Of a stretch of 64,000 nucleotides of DNA, positions 60,181 to 64,000 are shown one piece after another (the first letter of the stretch is position 1; every line of letters begins with the position of its first letter). Under the pieces are notes generated by a model, which worked only from the letters and a program-made list of their open reading frames with translations, was not told the DNA's origin and did no database searches. The translations under genes and the position numbers were made by a program. The DNA is from Cymbidium sinense (Eukaryota; Streptophyta; Magnoliopsida; Asparagales; Orchidaceae). The stretch spans positions 51,857,514-51,921,513 of the forward strand of contig CM038214.1 of the NCBI GenBank assembly GCA_021442155.1, given 5' to 3'.

Positions 60181-60552
60181 AAGTGAGGTCAACAGGCATT
60201 GGGCTCCATAGTGTTGCCTTTGGAGATAGATGATTGGAAGACCAAAGCCATGTTTCACATTATATACTCTAATACAACTTTCAACACTTTGCTTGTGAGA
60301 CCATGGATACATGAGAACAACATAGTTCCATCCTCTCTACATCAGTGTATGATGTGTATGAGATGTGGGATCATCTACTATGTCAAAGGAGATCTCAAGC
60401 TATTTACAGTTCATGAGATCGAGATATATGAGGATGCGGCTTACTACCTCCCTCAAAATCAACAATTCTATTCTCGCAAACTTGGACCAAGTTTAAGAAA
60501 AAGAAAAAGAAAAGGAAAAAGGAAACAAAAAAGAAAATGGAAAGGAAAATAA
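60181..60552 (+). pseudogene. Gypsy protease C-terminal part, second copy
   Basis: The frame reads MGSIVLPLEIDDWKTKAMFH, then LLVRPWIHENNIVPSSLHQC, SRKLGPSL and a long Lys/Arg-rich tail. It is better preserved than the copy at 216-548, because the RPWIHEN motif is intact. Without the catalytic half (nearest at 52111-52600) it cannot act. Confidence 0.85.
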
Positions 60553-61319
60553 AAGTGAGCAAAAATAAACTTTGAGGAGGAAGTGGATCCTAACATTAAA
60601 TTCTACCTATAGTTTGTTACTCCATTCGAACATATGGGTAGGACGACCTGACCTCCACCAAGTAAAGGAAAAGGCCAGTTCAGAGGCAATCTCAGGTGTG
60701 GAAAACCTCTTTATTGGCCACCCAACTGATGATATGTCCCAACTACCAAGAGTACACCTACTATCCATATAGACGTAGAATCTAGTTTGTAGGATGAGTC
60801 TTATATGGTTAGCACACAAGGCAGCTCTTCTCAGTAGTAGATTCCCTTTGAGGTGACACTTGAGCTAGATATCGATGAAGACTGGGCTCTAAAGCAAAGT
60901 ATAAGTATATCGAAGTCTATATATGAAACAGTTAGACATCAATTGCGAACCATAGCTCTAACCCCACTTTCCTCTCAAAAAGTTGAGGGTTTGGTAGTTA
61001 AGGAAGCCCCTAAGTCATCGATAGGTGTGAAGACTTAGAGGTTCTTTCTGGGAGCATCATCCTCAAGTTAAGAAGTTGATGTAGAACTTGAGGATGATTC
61101 ATATGAAGGTTTAATTCAAATTACTTTTCGATTAGTACTTCCCTTATGCTCATAATTTAGCAAAGAAAGGGTTAATCCCACATACTTGGTCAAAGCACAG
61201 GTCATACTACTTCAAAAAAATATGGAAGAATAAATGCAAAAGCTCTCAATCAAGAATAACACTAGGATTTGGTACAATGGGTCTAGTCGATGATGATGAT
61301 TACTACTTAGTCATCATCA
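60553..61319 (+). pseudogene. Gypsy pol linker, second copy, ending at a deletion
   Basis: It matches 549-1320, including LTPLSSQKV.G.VVKEAPKSS (60943-61020) with a stop after GVKT where the first copy reads on. The match ends at about 61319. The sequence then continues as block C, so RT, RNase H and integrase are all missing here. Confidence 0.8.
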
Positions 61320-62165
61320 AGCATTTGGATTTATAAATCTGAGATAGGACAAGTCTGATATAGCCCCTTCTCAATGGGTCCATCGCACACCAACATAGTT
61401 GATAAATTAAATAATCAAATTTGACTGAGCTCACATCTCCAATGGATATGCCCTCAATTCAAAATCAAACTAAACCAAATAAATCATATCAAATAACATG
61501 AAATTAAGATAAAATTAATCCTGATAACTTTTGAGTTGATATAAATCTCCAGCGACATTCACTTAGTAGTCATCCTAAGCCAGGTTTGATTTGATGTGCA
61601 TCCAATAGGTCACCCCAGTGGTTGTTCCCTACTTCAGAAGATATAATTCTACTATGTCTTCTTCCTAGCATAGTCGTTACACTCCGAAAGGCAACCCCTA
61701 AGGTTGACTAGCTCTACCCTTTGGATTTATAAACTTGAGGTAGGTCAAGGCTGATATAACCCCTTATTAGTGGGTCCATTGCACACCGACTAGGTCCATA
61801 CATTAACTCAGATTAAATTAAACCTGACCTAGTTTTTTTGAGTGGAGTTAAATCACACCCTTCCTCTTAGTGGAGCCCCAAATCATATATAAATAAGTCA
61901 AGCAAACAAATCAAATTCAAAACCAACCTCCCCAGTGGTGCCAAATTAAACTGACTACCCTGGTAGAGTTAAATCAAAGAAATCCAACCAAAATCTTATT
62001 CCCAGTGGATACATCCCCAAACAAATCTATGAAATCAAACTAAAATTTAAATCCCCAGCAGATAGCCTAAACCTGCTTCCCTAGTGGAAGGTTCATATAC
62101 CTGATCCCAGCAGACTCGAGCCCATATATCTAGCAGATGTGCTTCCACAATAATTAAAATAAAAC
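61320..62165 (+). repeat. Block C, part 1: third copy of the retroelement 3' region
   Basis: It matches block A from about 6211. It includes both copies of the ~430 bp duplication unit and the CCCCAGTGGA-like short repeats. No coding region. Confidence 0.85.
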
Positions 62166-64000
62166 AAATTAAAGTCAATTCGATATTAATCCCCTGTGGA
62201 TTATAGATTTTAATCCCCAGTGAAACTTTTTTCCATAAATCATATAATCAAATAAAATTCAAACCTTATCATCAACATATTTTCTTCTTTTATTCCCTTG
62301 ACATAGACCCCTCACATGTCATGTCTAATGCATGTGTGATTCCCTAGCCGATCTCCTACATGTCCTTTACATGGAATTCTCATCAAATCTTATTTCTTCT
62401 CTTATGCACACCTTTAATACTTCAACTAAGAGCCTAATAATGTATTCATACAAATTACATCATCTTAACATTGTAATCAACATTTTATGATTTGTGATGG
62501 TGCAAGCTCAAACTAACTATACAATATCATGCTAAACATATTAGGGTTTAGGAATTAACACACTATATATATTATAATATGATGCTATATTATAATTTGT
62601 TATAATATAAATATACATCTAACATTAGACCTCATTAGAATCAATTAAAAGGAACAAATAATAAATTCTCAAAATAAGTGAATACGTTAGAATAAAACTT
62701 GCTTTCTATAATACGTAACTGAACGAAGCAATGAAATAGCAAAATTTTAGTGTTGCTTCTTGGTTTGTGCCGTGAATTTGGCAAAATTCTTCCATCTCAA
62801 CCTTCAAATTGACATTTATGTGAGTTTTGACCCAATGTATCATAACAAAAGTAAAACATACTAAAATGTAGAATAGCAGTTAGAAACACACCACCACATT
62901 CATATATATGTGAAGTTATATTGTTATGTAGATTTTATTTTAATATGTTTTCATATAATATATTATCTTACATTACACCATAAAATGAATCACTCTAAGC
63001 AAAAAATTTATAAAATTTGGTTGAAAAATGAACATTTATTTTGGATACAAAATTCCATTCTTTTGATTAAATGACTCCCCATTGATGTTCCCTAAAGCTT
63101 ACCTTAAATTTGGCCAAATCCCATCATCTTAGCCTATAAATCAATATTTTTATGAATTATACCAGGACAAACTCTACTACATCATACTATAACAAACTAA
63201 ATATGCTAAACAACATGTAGTAATACACAATAGTCCTATAATGCATGCTGCTACACTATGTTATGGCATCTTATATTATAATACACTATAACATATTATA
63301 TTATAGTATATTGCATATCACATCACAAGGGATTGCTTAAGATAAAAAATCATAAAATTAGTCTAAATAATAAAAAACTATATATTTTATTCATATCACT
63401 TACATATTTTAAATTAAGACAATATATTATGATGTCATGCTTTACTTATTATGAATTTGGTCAAATTCCACCATTTTAAAGGCTAAATAAACATTTTTAT
63501 AAATAATGCTAGTGTAGACTCAACTACATGATTGTAAAATACTAAAAGAATTTAAAATGTGAAAAATAATATATTATGATATATGATGATATACTATACT
63601 ACAACATATAATATTTATTTTGAATATAAAATCTTACTATTTTACTACAAGTGGCATAGAACACCTTTGGTACTACAACTAATTCCCACTTCAAATTTAA
63701 CAAATTTCAACATCTAATTTATTAAATCAATATTTTTAGGATTTATATTAATATAGACTAGAGGGCATAATACCCTAATATACTAAAACATTTTGAAACA
63801 TCTTATAACATCCAAATACACATCACTACATGGTCAAATATATGATAATATATTATACTATAATATATGGCATTATAATATGATTTAGGGTTAGGGTTTA
63901 GGGTATTCAAATCTTGAATAGTCAAGGGAAAGTCTCTTGAAGACATTTTCATTAGCTACCATAACTATTTTAGGATTAAGTCATTCTTTGGATTTACCCC
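62166..64000 (+). repeat. Block C, part 2: AT-rich monomer array, continuing past the window edge
   Basis: It matches 7001-8860 and 35140-36880. Near 62541 it holds a small 'tagggtttagg' patch absent from blocks A and B. At 63885-63902 it has 'tttagggttagggtttaggg', as in block B. The window ends just before the expected telomere-like array. Confidence 0.85.

Overview
The window is repeat-dominated nuclear DNA from a flowering plant. The evidence is Arabidopsis-type (TTTAGGG) telomere-like sequence, a Ty3/gypsy remnant of the Tat type with a second RNase H domain, an L1-type LINE with a plant-style ORF1 and an RNase H domain, and fragments of a plant glycine-rich RNA-binding protein (GR-RBP). 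The inferred ancestral GR-RBP C-terminus, SDGNWRN, is like monocot proteins of this family, so a monocot is the mild favourite; the species cannot be named from the sequence. I see no intact host gene.

Layout. (1) 1-4870 is a decayed gypsy polyprotein (protease end, RT, RNase H, second RNase H, integrase). (2) 5028-8870 (block A) is its non-coding 3' side, full of short internal repeats, followed by AT-rich DNA with diverged ~340 bp monomers. (3) 8871-33494 is a long degenerate TTTAGGG/TTTTATTTTAGG array whose + strand is almost free of C. It is interrupted by a near full-length LINE on the minus strand (16166-24515). (4) 33495-36890 (block B) is a second copy of block A. (5) 36891-50330 is a second telomere-like array. 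(6) 50331-52600 is a gypsy gag to protease-start fragment. (7) 52600-59970 is non-coding, LTR-like DNA with three separate local repeat families. (8) 59970-61320 is a second copy of positions 1-1320, joined by a ~4.9 kb deletion to 61320-64000 (block C), a third copy of the block A sequence that ends where the next TTTAGGG array should begin.

The telomere-like arrays are not real telomeres. Perfect runs are only about 3-4 units long, and the arrays carry a higher-order organisation. About 20 copies of an AAGTAAAC-like anchor all face the same way, usually ~0.7-1.3 kb apart. Eleven copies of the 3' part of a GR-RBP gene also all lie on the minus strand. Seven of the eleven share the same 5' breakpoint, and most end in an A-rich tail (T-rich on the + strand). 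This looks like one 5'-truncated, probably retroposed GR-RBP cDNA trapped in telomere-like DNA and then amplified with it.

No genes here work together in a pathway. The interest is in genome structure: an expanding composite satellite built from telomeric repeats, a captured host-gene fragment and retroelement debris. A transcript of the G-rich strand (the TERRA-like strand) would carry antisense GR-RBP sequence.
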